Positions 15,196-23,102 of a DNA stretch of 64,000 nt are shown here, in pieces. The stretch is from Lysobacter prati. GTDB taxonomy: Bacteria; Pseudomonadota; Gammaproteobacteria; Xanthomonadales; Xanthomonadaceae. Below the pieces are notes generated by a model, which ran no database searches, was not told the DNA's origin, and was given only the letters and a program-made list of their open reading frames with translations. The stretch spans positions 1 through 64,000 of the forward strand of contig NZ_VLNV01000009.1 in NCBI RefSeq assembly GCF_009765215.1. The letters are read 5' to 3'. Position 1 is the stretch's first letter; each line of letters begins with the position of its first letter. A program made the position numbers and the translations under genes.

Positions 15196-17028
15196 ATGTC
15201 CTACCTCGTCCTCGCCCGCAAGTGGCGTCCGAAGCGCTTCGCCGAACTGGTCGGGCAGGAGCACGTGGTCCGTGCGCTGACCAATGCGCTCGATTCCGGC
15301 CGCGTCCACCACGCCTTCCTGTTCACCGGCACCCGCGGTGTCGGTAAAACGACGATCGCGCGAATCTTCGCCAAGTCGCTGAACTGCGAGCGCGGAACCT
15401 CGGCCGAGCCCTGCGGCGAGTGCGGTTCCTGCCGCGACATCGATTCGGGCCGTTTCATCGACCTGCTCGAGATCGACGCCGCCAGCAACACCGGTGTCGA
15501 CGACGTCCGCGAGGTCATCGACAACGCCCAGTACATGCCCAGCCGCGGTCGGGTGAAGGTCTACCTGATCGACGAAGTGCACATGCTGTCCAAGTCGGCC
15601 TTCAACGCGCTGCTCAAGACGCTGGAAGAGCCGCCGGGGCACGTGAAGTTCCTGCTCGCCACCACCGATCCGCAGAAGCTGCCGGTGACGGTGCTGTCGC
15701 GCTGCCTGCAGTTCAACCTCAAGCGCCTGGACGAGCAGCAGATCAACGGGCAGATGACCCGGATCCTCGAGGCCGAGGGCATTGCCGCCGAAGCCGGCGC
15801 GATCCGCCAGCTCTCCAAGGCCGCCGATGGCAGCCTGCGCGATGGCCTGTCGCTGCTCGACCAGGCCATTGCCTACACTGGCGCCAGTGCCGGTGGCAGC
15901 GCCCTGGGCGATGCCGGCGTGGCCACCATGCTCGGTACCGTCGATCGCACCCGCGTGGGCGCGCTGCTGTCGTCCCTCGCCGAAGGCGATGGCGAACGGC
16001 TGCTGGCCGAAGTGGCGGTGCTGGCCGAGTTCTCGCCGGACTGGGGCAGCGTGCTGGAGGCTTTCAGCGACGCCCTGCACCGGATCCAGGTGCGGCAGCT
16101 GGTGCCCGAGGCGCAGGTCGAGGCCGATGGCGTCGATGTCGACGCGCTGGCCGCGCAGCTGCGTCCAGAAGTGGTGCAGCTGTGGTACCAGATGGCGCTC
16201 AACGGTCGCCGCGACCTGGCGCTGGCGCCAAGTCCACGCGCCGGTTTCGAAATGAGCGTGCTGCGCATGCTGGCCTTCCGTCCGGATGACGGCGACGGCG
16301 CCCGCGCGCCGTCGGCGGAACCGGCCCAGGCCGCGCGCGGCGCAGCCCCTCGCAGCGCCGCGACCGCGGCCCCGGCCGACGCGGCACCGCGTGAGCGGAC
16401 GCCGCCGCCGAATCCATTTGCCGCGGAGCGGCCGCAGCCGCCAGTCGCGGCCGCGCCGGCGCGCCCGGCACCTGCACCTTCACCGGCACCTGCACCTGCA
16501 CCTGCACCTGCACCTGCACCAGTCGAAGCAGTCGCTGCGCCGACGCCGATTGCCGTTGCGCGCCCGGCACCCGTCGCCGCGCCTGCGCCGACGGTAGCTT
16601 CGCCGCCGGCAGAGGCCGCCTTCGTCCACGGCGCCGGCATCGCCGACGCCGATGCCTGGCACGCGATGGTGGCCGCCACCAGCCTGCGGGGGCCGGCCCG
16701 CATGCTGGCCGAGCACGCTGGTTTTGTTTCCTATTCCGAAGGCGTGTTGAGCCTGTCGCTGGCACCCATCGACGACCATCTGCGCAGCAATGCGCTGGTC
16801 GACCTGATGGCCGAGGCACTTGCGCCGGCGCTCGGCGTCGCGCCGCAGGTGCGTTTCGTCGAGGCCCGTTCGGCCGAGTCGCTGCACCAGCGCAACGAGC
16901 GCAGCCGTGACGAGCGCCAGGCGGCCGCCGAAGCGACCTTCATGAGCGATCCGGACGTGCAGCGCCTCATCTCGCAGCACGGCGCCAAGGTAGTCCCGGA
17001 TTCGATCCGGCCCTACGACGAGAAGTGA
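15196..17028 (+). CDS. dnaX: DNA polymerase III subunit tau (and possibly gamma)
   Basis: Clamp-loader ATPase that also links polymerase cores and helicase. It has 610 residues. The AAA+ domain has Walker A GTRGVGKT at 45-52, zinc Cys64, Cys73, Cys76 and Cys79, the Walker B-region DEVHML, and SRC sensor. A Pro/Ala-rich linker spans about residues 370-480, and a C-terminal tau domain follows. Start 15196 (MSYLVLARKWRP) is the family start; the upstream extension crosses the tRNA promoter. No A-rich slippery site like that of E. coli dnaX was seen, so a separate gamma form is uncertain. First gene of dnaX-ybaB-recR. Confidence 0.97.
   Translation: MSYLVLARKWRPKRFAELVGQEHVVRALTNALDSGRVHHAFLFTGTRGVGKTTIARIFAKSLNCERGTSAEPCGECGSCRDIDSGRFIDLLEIDAASNTGVDDVREVIDNAQYMPSRGRVKVYLIDEVHMLSKSAFNALLKTLEEPPGHVKFLLATTDPQKLPVTVLSRCLQFNLKRLDEQQINGQMTRILEAEGIAAEAGAIRQLSKAADGSLRDGLSLLDQAIAYTGASAGGSALGDAGVATMLGTVDRTRVGALLSSLAEGDGERLLAEVAVLAEFSPDWGSVLEAFSDALHRIQVRQLVPEAQVEADGVDVDALAAQLRPEVVQLWYQMALNGRRDLALAPSPRAGFEMSVLRMLAFRPDDGDGARAPSAEPAQAARGAAPRSAATAAPADAAPRERTPPPNPFAAERPQPPVAAAPARPAPAPSPAPAPAPAPAPAPVEAVAAPTPIAVARPAPVAAPAPTVASPPAEAAFVHGAGIADADAWHAMVAATSLRGPARMLAEHAGFVSYSEGVLSLSLAPIDDHLRSNALVDLMAEALAPALGVAPQVRFVEARSAESLHQRNERSRDERQAAAEATFMSDPDVQRLISQHGAKVVPDSIRPYDEK
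16486..16520 (+). repeat. Hexanucleotide tandem repeat in dnaX linker
   Basis: Five perfect TGCACC units (16491-16520) plus a partial one encode alternating Ala-Pro in the tau linker. A change in copy number would keep the reading frame and alter linker length only. Confidence 0.9.
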
Positions 17029-17108
17029 TCCCCCACCGCCATCGCCCCGCGCGCATGGCCGTTGCCCCTGATGCAGGGGTTCCATTGCCCATAGACGAGT
17101 AACGAAAC

Positions 17109-17429
17109 ATGCGTGGAAACATCGCCCAACTGATGCAGCAGGCGCAGAAGATGCAGGAAAACGTCCAGCGCGCCCAGGAAGAACTGGCCAAGCTGGAGGT
17201 CACCGGCAACGCCGGCGGCGGCATGGTCAGCGTCACCATCACCGGCCGCATGGAGTGCCGCAAGGTCCGCATCGATCCGAGCGTGCTGAGCGACCAGGAA
17301 ATGGTCGAGGACCTGATCGCCGCCGCGTTCAACGACGCCGTGAACAAGGTCAATGCCGAGTCGCAGTCGAAGATGTCCGCCGCCACCGCCGGCATGCCGA
17401 TTCCGCCTGGCATGAAGATGCCGTTCTGA
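17109..17429 (+). CDS. ybaB: Nucleoid-associated protein, YbaB/EbfC family
   Basis: A small DNA-binding protein of 106 residues, a dimer that binds and bends DNA. The N-terminal helix (about 1-30) is rich in Gln/Met/Glu, and the family core [19 protein letters not shown] is present. It sits between dnaX and recR, its near-universal context, 80 bases after dnaX. Confidence 0.95.
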   Translation: MRGNIAQLMQQAQKMQENVQRAQEELAKLEVTGNAGGGMVSVTITGRMECRKVRIDPSVLSDQEMVEDLIAAAFNDAVNKVNAESQSKMSAATAGMPIPPGMKMPF

Positions 17430-17508
17430 CCCTCTTCGGGTTGGTGCTGCACGGCACTGCTTCATCACAAGGCCTTCCCCAGCCATCGCGGGGGGAGGGG
17501 CGAGGCGC

Positions 17509-18111
17509 ATGAGCTCACTTCTCGATCAACTCATCGAAGCGTTCCGCGTGCTGCCCGGCGTTGGCCAGAAGTCGGCGCAGCGCATGGCGTACCACGTGCT
17601 CGAACGCGAGCGCGCCGGTGGCCAGCGCCTGGCCGACGCGCTTTCCGCCGCCGTCGAGAACATCGGCCATTGCGCGCGCTGCCGCGACTTCACCGAAGGC
17701 GAGGTCTGCGCGACCTGCGCCAATGCCTCGCGCGACGCCCATCAGTTGTGCGCGGTCGAGTCGCCCGCCGATCGCCTCGCGATCGAGCAGGCCACCGGCT
17801 ACCGCGGGCTGTATTTCGTCCTGCAAGGTCGCTTGTCGCCGCTCGATGGCATCGGCCCGCGCGAACTGGGCCTGGATTCGCTGGCCGCGCGCCTGGCCGA
17901 GGGCGAGGTGCAGGAGCTGATCATCGCCACCAATCCGACGGTCGAAGGCGAAGCCACCGCGCATTACCTCGCGCAGCTGGCGCGCCAGCACAAGGTTCGA
18001 CCGAGCCGTCTCGCCCACGGCGTGCCGCTGGGCGGCGAGCTGGAGTACGTCGACCGCGGCACGTTGTCGCATGCATTCGGCAGCCGCAGCGAGATGACGG
18101 ACCGGGACTGA
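17509..18111 (+). CDS. recR: Recombination protein RecR
   Basis: Part of the RecFOR pathway that loads RecA on gapped DNA; its partner RecO is encoded at 47.99 kb. It has 200 residues: helix-hairpin-helix [13 protein letters not shown], a four-Cys zinc finger ([16 protein letters not shown], about residues 56-71), a Toprim domain with ESPAD and [11 protein letters not shown], and the C-terminal [10 protein letters not shown] motif. The ATG follows a run of G (GGGGGAGGGGCGAGG) that includes a Shine-Dalgarno match. Confidence 0.97.
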   Translation: MSSLLDQLIEAFRVLPGVGQKSAQRMAYHVLERERAGGQRLADALSAAVENIGHCARCRDFTEGEVCATCANASRDAHQLCAVESPADRLAIEQATGYRGLYFVLQGRLSPLDGIGPRELGLDSLAARLAEGEVQELIIATNPTVEGEATAHYLAQLARQHKVRPSRLAHGVPLGGELEYVDRGTLSHAFGSRSEMTDRD

Positions 18112-18170
18112 TGCAAGCGGGCGCTGCCTGGGCGTAAAGTCGCGTTCACCCCGCCGACACCCAGACCGCC

Positions 18171-18521
18171 ATGTCCGAGACCATCTTCCACAAGATCATC
18201 AAGCGCGAGATTCCGGCCGACATCGTCTTCGAAGACGAGCACCTGATCGCGTTCCGGGACATCGCGCCGCAGGCGCCGGTGCACGTGTTGTTCGTGCCCA
18301 AGACCGATGTCGCCACGCTCAACGACCTGCAACCCGACCAGTCCGCCATCGTCGGACGCCTGGCCGTGGCCGCGGCCGACTACGCCAAGCGCGAAGGCTT
18401 TGCCGAGGATGGCTACCGGGTCGTGATGAACTGCAACGGCAACGGCGGGCAGACGGTGTTCCAGATCCATCTGCACCTGCTGGCCGGAGCGCCGCTGGGG
18501 CGGTTCGGAACCTCGCGCTGA
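18171..18521 (+). CDS. HIT-family protein (HinT-like)
   Basis: A nucleoside phosphoramidase-type HIT protein of 116 residues that hydrolyses AMP-linked substrates. The N-terminal MSETIFHKIIKREIPADIV and the FEDEHLIAFRDIAPQAPVH segment are typical of HinT. The histidine triad reads QIHLHLL, so the first His of the H-x-H-x-H pattern is Gln. The central catalytic His and the third His remain, so activity is likely kept. It lies 59 bases after recR. Confidence 0.93.
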   Translation: MSETIFHKIIKREIPADIVFEDEHLIAFRDIAPQAPVHVLFVPKTDVATLNDLQPDQSAIVGRLAVAAADYAKREGFAEDGYRVVMNCNGNGGQTVFQIHLHLLAGAPLGRFGTSR

Positions 18522-18540
18522 GACACAGGCGGTTCCCGCG

Positions 18541-19029
18541 TTACCACCAACCCCACCACGGCCAGGGCGCCGCCGCAAAGCCGAGCTCGTCGACCGTCTC
18601 GCGCAGGGGCCACAGATAGACCACGTCGGCCTCGACCTGCGGGAAGCGGTAGTCGTATCCGCCGATCCGGCGGTTCTGATAGCCGCTGACGCGGCCGGTG
18701 AAGGTGACTTCGCGATTCCTCTCGAATACCACCGGGTCGTAGAAGCCGGTACGGCAGGCAATGAAACGGCCGCCGGTGTCATCGCTGCCCCAGTACGGGC
18801 GGGCGTTGTCGCCCAGGTAGGTCGAGACCATCTCGAAGCAGGTGCGATTGGGCTGCGGTTCGACGCTGACGATGCGTCCGCCCCAGCGCACCGTGGCGCC
18901 GGTGATGTCGCTCACCGCCGCATCGCGCGGCGTGCTCGGATTGAACTCGCCCTGCAACGGTTGCGGTGCGGTGACGCAGGCGGCCAGCATCATCGTGCCC
19001 AGGGCCAGTAGGGCGAAACGAAGGTTCAT
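18541..19029 (-). CDS. Slp-family outer-membrane lipoprotein
   Basis: A 162-residue lipoprotein. The signal peptide ends in the lipobox LAAC (about residues 14-17), so it is lipidated and probably sorted to the outer membrane. The body matches the Slp (starvation-inducible lipoprotein) family, with VRWGGRIVSVEPQPNRTCFE and FTGRVSGYQNRRIGGYDYRFP. The C-terminus is Trp-rich (PWPWWGWW). GGAG precedes the chosen ATG at 19029. Slp proteins are linked to envelope stress, but their function is unclear. Confidence 0.9.
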   Translation of the reverse strand: MNLRFALLALGTMMLAACVTAPQPLQGEFNPSTPRDAAVSDITGATVRWGGRIVSVEPQPNRTCFEMVSTYLGDNARPYWGSDDTGGRFIACRTGFYDPVVFERNREVTFTGRVSGYQNRRIGGYDYRFPQVEADVVYLWPLRETVDELGFAAAPWPWWGWW

Positions 19030-19054
19030 CGGCGTTCTCCAGGTGTCCTTCACA

Positions 19055-21028
19055 TTAGCCATTGCGGGGCGACGGGCGATGCGCACGCAGCGCCTGGGTC
19101 AAGGCGCGGGTCGAACGTCCCCCCGGCTCGCCGTCAGCGTACCGCCAATCGCTGAACCGGTCGCAAAGTTCCCGCAAGTGGCCAGCCAGCTCGGGCCGGG
19201 CAGCGGCCACGCGCTCGACCCAGCGACCGGCTGGTTCGTCCGGGAACCGTTCCAGGCCGAACTGGCGATAGCGACGGGCCATCGCGTGCCAGGCGCGAAG
19301 CACCGGGTCGGGCTCGCGCTCGTTGCGGCGACTGAACCACACCATCCACAGCAGTCCCAGCGCCAGGGCCAGCATCAGCAGCAACACCAGCGTGCGATCG
19401 TCGATGCGATCGACGCCGAACGGTCGCAGCAGGCGTTGCTGGCGGTTGGCGTCGAAACCGAGCACGAAGTCGTTCCAGCCGCGTCGCAGCCAGTCGCCGA
19501 CATCGATCAGCGAGCGCCCGCCGGCGAAGCCGCCCAGCAGGCCGCCGGCCACGGAGCGGCGGTCGTCGAGGGTGTCGTAGATGCGCTCGGGCGCAACGGC
19601 GGCGGTCGGATCCACGCGCACCCAGCCGCGTCCGCGCAACCAGACCTCGGCCCAGGCATGGGCGTCGGAGCGGCGCACCAGCCAATAACCGCCGACCGAA
19701 TTGCGGTAGCCGCCGGCATAGCCGGTGACCACGCGCGCAGGGATGCCGGCGCCACGCATCAGCACGACGAACGACGAGCTGAAGTGCTGGCAGAAACCGG
19801 CGCGCTGGTCGAACAGGAATTCGTCGACACCGTTGCGCCCTGGCAGCGGCGTTTCCAGGGTGTAGGCGAAGTCGCGCCGGATCCAGTCGAGGGCACGGGT
19901 CACGATCGCGCCATCGGCAGACGGTCCGGCCTCAAGGCGCCATTGCCGGGCCAGTGCGAGCGTGCGCGGGTTGAAGTTTGGCGGCAGCTGCAGCGCGTAC
20001 TGGCGTGTCTGTGGCGACAACCGCGCCTCGTAGCGCCGTGGTGGTGCCGACTGCATGCGCCAGCGGCTGACGCTGGTCAGCTGGGTCAGCGACTGCAGGT
20101 TGTGGTCCGGATCCAGCTCGCTACCGCTTGGCGCCGAAACCAGCAGGTCGAGTGCAACGAGCTGGCGGCGATTGGTCGGCTCCATCTCGATCTCGTAATC
20201 CCAGCGCTGCGGGCCCCGTTCGACCGCGGTTTCGGTCCAGCCCGGCATCCAGCGCGGCTGTGTCCAGGTGCGCCCGTCGAAATCCCACATCACCGGACCG
20301 CGCCAGTACATCTGCGACGGCGACGGCACCTGCCCGAAGAAGCGTGCGCGCAGGGCGGGGCGGTCGTCGCCCATGAGGTCCATCCAGTCGCCCGGGCTCA
20401 TCCGGTCTGACAGGCCGGTGCTTGCCATCGCACGCTCGGGAATGCCCCACAGCGGCGAGCCCAGGCGCGGGAACAGCCAGAACGCTGCCAGCGCGAGTGG
20501 CAGTCCGAGCGCGAGCAGGCGGGCGGTGCCGGCCACGCGCCGCATCGGTGCAGTGTCGCGACGGACATCGCCCGATTCGACATCCGCCAACAGTTGCAGC
20601 GCTGCCAGCGCCAGCAGCGTCGCGGTCAGGCCCAGAGCCAACGATAGCGGCCCCTGGTCGAGCAGGAAGGTGGCAAACGGTGCGAACAGCGCGAAGCCGA
20701 GCAGGCTGCGCGCATCGCGCAGGCTGAAAGTCTCCGAAGGTTTGATCGCCAGCATCGCCGCCAGCAGTGCGCAGCCGGTATCGCGACCGACCGAGAAGTC
20801 GCTCATCGCCAGCACGGTCGCAATCAGCGCTATCGACAGGAGCAGGCGGAGCAGTCCGTGCAGGGGCTGGCGCCAGGACATGGCGACCACGGCCACGGCG
20901 CTGAAGGCAATGGTCACCGCGATCAGCAGCGGCAATTGCAACAGCAACGGCAACAGGCAGGCGCCGGCGCCGAGCAACGCCCAGCGGCGGCTGCGCGGAT
21001 CGAGCCTTGGCGCTGCCGGATCAGCCAT
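19055..21028 (-). CDS. TgpA-type membrane transglutaminase-like protein
   Basis: A 657-residue membrane protein of the DUF3488/TgpA family. About five to six N-terminal membrane helices (18-185) are followed by a periplasmic transglutaminase-like domain. Its catalytic residues are Cys413 (GFCQHF), His457 (DAHAWAEVW) and Asp473 (RVDPTAA). A further membrane helix lies at about 550-570, followed by a C-terminal DUF4129-like cytoplasmic tail. Pseudomonas TgpA is essential, but its substrate is unknown. Its ATG overlaps the end of the DUF58 gene by 8 bases, making a MoxR-DUF58-TgpA operon. Confidence 0.93.
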   Translation of the reverse strand: MADPAAPRLDPRSRRWALLGAGACLLPLLLQLPLLIAVTIAFSAVAVVAMSWRQPLHGLLRLLLSIALIATVLAMSDFSVGRDTGCALLAAMLAIKPSETFSLRDARSLLGFALFAPFATFLLDQGPLSLALGLTATLLALAALQLLADVESGDVRRDTAPMRRVAGTARLLALGLPLALAAFWLFPRLGSPLWGIPERAMASTGLSDRMSPGDWMDLMGDDRPALRARFFGQVPSPSQMYWRGPVMWDFDGRTWTQPRWMPGWTETAVERGPQRWDYEIEMEPTNRRQLVALDLLVSAPSGSELDPDHNLQSLTQLTSVSRWRMQSAPPRRYEARLSPQTRQYALQLPPNFNPRTLALARQWRLEAGPSADGAIVTRALDWIRRDFAYTLETPLPGRNGVDEFLFDQRAGFCQHFSSSFVVLMRGAGIPARVVTGYAGGYRNSVGGYWLVRRSDAHAWAEVWLRGRGWVRVDPTAAVAPERIYDTLDDRRSVAGGLLGGFAGGRSLIDVGDWLRRGWNDFVLGFDANRQQRLLRPFGVDRIDDRTLVLLLMLALALGLLWMVWFSRRNEREPDPVLRAWHAMARRYRQFGLERFPDEPAGRWVERVAAARPELAGHLRELCDRFSDWRYADGEPGGRSTRALTQALRAHRPSPRNG

Positions 21029-22010
21029 GGGGCATCAGCGCCAGTGCGCGCAGGCAGGCATGGCGGTGTTGCGGTCCGCGGTCGGGCCCCAGTGCGGCAT
21101 GGCCGGGCAGGCGCAACTGGTAGCGCCTGCCTTCGCGCTCGGCTTCGTCGATCCAGCGCGCCAGCCGGGCAATTCGGGCCTCATAGCCAATCCCGGCGAT
21201 CTCGCGCCAGTCGAGCACGACTTCGGCACCGATGGGCTGCTCGAACTCGCGTACCAGCAGCGTGTCACGCCGTGCCGAGGGCTTCCAGGCGATGGCCCGG
21301 CGGGCATCTCCGGTTCGATAAGCGCGCAGGTGATGGACGTCGTCGCCGGTCGGGTGCACGCGAGCCTGGACGCGGTCGCCGTGGCCGGCCGGCAACGGCG
21401 GGCCGTTTGCCTCGGGTGCCGGGTAGACCAGCAACGGCGATTCCGGCCAGACATAGGCCCACGCGCGCGCCAGTCCCAGTGGGCGCGTGGTCGACAGGCG
21501 CAGCTTGGGCAGGTCGAACCATCCGCGCTGTTGGGTCGGCAGCAGCAATTGCGACTCACCGCTGCCACGATCGAGATTGAGGATGCCCGGCGCGGCGTCG
21601 AACGAGCCGTCGTCGTCCAGCCGCAGCCCGCGGCGCACGCGACCGGGCGCGGCGCGCGCGTACAGGTGCAGGCACAGCGGCGTGCCCGCGGCTACGGGCT
21701 CGGCGTCGACCGCGACCAGTTCAAGCCCGGACAACTGCATCTGCGCTGCCACCAGACTGGCCAGGCCTGCTCCGCCCAGCATCAGACCCAGCAGCAGCGC
21801 GGGGTTGTTGTTGTAGTTGAGTGAGCCCAGCAGCATGACGAACAGCAACACCGCGTAGAACAAGCCGAAGCGCGTCGGCAGCACGTAGATGCGACGACGG
21901 TGCAGCCTGCAAGGCAGTGTTTCCGGATCGCGTGGACGCGTCCAGACCATGGCCCAGGCATGCAGTCGCGAGCGCAGGCGCGCCGGCGTTTGGCGGACCG
22001 GCCGCGACAT
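21021..22010 (-). CDS. DUF58 domain-containing membrane protein
   Basis: A 329-residue protein with two membrane helices at about 50-90 (LFYAVLLFVMLLGS and LLGLMLGGAGLASLVA). The soluble DUF58 core contains DDVHHLRAYRTGDARRAIAWKPSARRDTLLVREFE. DUF58 proteins are thought to work with MoxR ATPases, some acting as von-Willebrand-like partners in complex assembly. ATG 22010 is preferred over GTG 22013. It starts 3 bases after the moxR stop and overlaps tgpA by 8 bases. Confidence 0.92.
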   Translation of the reverse strand: MSRPVRQTPARLRSRLHAWAMVWTRPRDPETLPCRLHRRRIYVLPTRFGLFYAVLLFVMLLGSLNYNNNPALLLGLMLGGAGLASLVAAQMQLSGLELVAVDAEPVAAGTPLCLHLYARAAPGRVRRGLRLDDDGSFDAAPGILNLDRGSGESQLLLPTQQRGWFDLPKLRLSTTRPLGLARAWAYVWPESPLLVYPAPEANGPPLPAGHGDRVQARVHPTGDDVHHLRAYRTGDARRAIAWKPSARRDTLLVREFEQPIGAEVVLDWREIAGIGYEARIARLARWIDEAEREGRRYQLRLPGHAALGPDRGPQHRHACLRALALMPHG

Positions 22011-22013
22011 CAC

Positions 22014-22967
22014 TCAGTCCACCGGCACCGCGTGCAGGATCGCCTTTGCCAACGCCGCGTCCTTGCCGGCATCGACCTCGGCGACGAGACGGTGCGCGGC
22101 CACGGCCGGAAACAGTGCCTGCACATCCTCGGGCAGCACGTGCGCACGTCCGAGCAGCAATGCGTAGGCGCGGGCCGCGCGCAGCAATGCCAGCCCGGCG
22201 CGTGGCGACAGGCCCACGCGCACGCCAGGATGGCGTCGGCTTCGCGCCATTAGCGCCTGCACGTAGGCGACCAGCGCCTCGCTGGCGTGGACCTGCTGCA
22301 CCGAACGGCGGGCGGCGATCACATCCTCGCTGCCGAGCAATGGCAACACCCGCGCGATCAGGTCGCGACGGTCGTCACCGGCGAGCAGGTGGCGTTCGGC
22401 GTCCGCATCCGGATAGCCCAGGCTCAGGCGCAGGAGAAAACGGTCCAGTTGTGAATCCGGCAATGGATACGTGCCGGACAGGTCGACGGGATTTTGCGTT
22501 GCGATGACGAAGAACGGTTCCGGCAGCGCATGCGTGGTGCCGTCGACCGTGACCTGGTATTCGGCCATCGCTTCCAGCAGCGCGCTCTGCGTGCGCGGCG
22601 GCGCGCGATTGATCTCGTCGGCCAGCAACACCTGCGCGAACACCGGGCCGGGATGGAACTGGAACTGGCGCGCCTGCGGATCGAACACCGATACGCCGAC
22701 CACGTCGGCAGGCAGCAAGTCGGAGGTGAACTGCACGCGCTGGAAATCCAGGCCGAGCGTCGCCGCCAGCGCATGGGCAAGCGTGGTCTTGCCCAGCCCG
22801 GGAAGATCCTCGATCAGCAGGTGGCCACCGGCCAGCAGCGCCACGAACGCCAGTCGAACTTCGTGCGGCTTGCCCAATACCAGCGAATTGACCTGCGCCT
22901 GGGCACGTTCAAGGGAGCCTCGCAGGCCATCGGTTAGCATGGTCGCCGTCGTAAGGGATACCGCCAT
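22014..22967 (-). CDS. MoxR-family AAA+ ATPase
   Basis: A chaperone-like ATPase of 317 residues that remodels or inserts cofactors into partner proteins. Walker A GLGKTT is at about 57-62, Walker B is in VLLADEINRAPPRTQSALLEAM, sensor 1 is ATQNPVDLSGTYPLP, and the lid contains GLSPRAG. The start at 22967 is supported by AGGAG upstream; a far longer extension crosses the divergent gene. First gene of the MoxR-DUF58-TgpA operon, so its clients are probably membrane or envelope proteins. Confidence 0.95.
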   Translation of the reverse strand: MAVSLTTATMLTDGLRGSLERAQAQVNSLVLGKPHEVRLAFVALLAGGHLLIEDLPGLGKTTLAHALAATLGLDFQRVQFTSDLLPADVVGVSVFDPQARQFQFHPGPVFAQVLLADEINRAPPRTQSALLEAMAEYQVTVDGTTHALPEPFFVIATQNPVDLSGTYPLPDSQLDRFLLRLSLGYPDADAERHLLAGDDRRDLIARVLPLLGSEDVIAARRSVQQVHASEALVAYVQALMARSRRHPGVRVGLSPRAGLALLRAARAYALLLGRAHVLPEDVQALFPAVAAHRLVAEVDAGKDAALAKAILHAVPVD

Positions 22968-23102
22968 TGCGCGTGCGCTCCTGTTGGATGTTGCAGCTTG
23001 CGGTGTCCGCCGGCACTTCGTCCGCCGGCCGCCATTGTCCGGTCGGCTGCGACATGCTCTACAAAGACATGTTCTCCCAGAGTGTAGCGAGGTCACGAAC
23101 GG

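Noticed and set aside
15196-17028. Programmed frameshift in dnaX for a gamma subunit
   Set aside because: No run of A/T slippery bases was found where E. coli has it. The Ala-Pro repeat is not a slippery heptamer for ribosomes.
18171-18521. HIT protein as inactive because one His of the triad is Gln
   Set aside because: The central His that forms the nucleotidyl intermediate is present, and the rest of the fold is intact.
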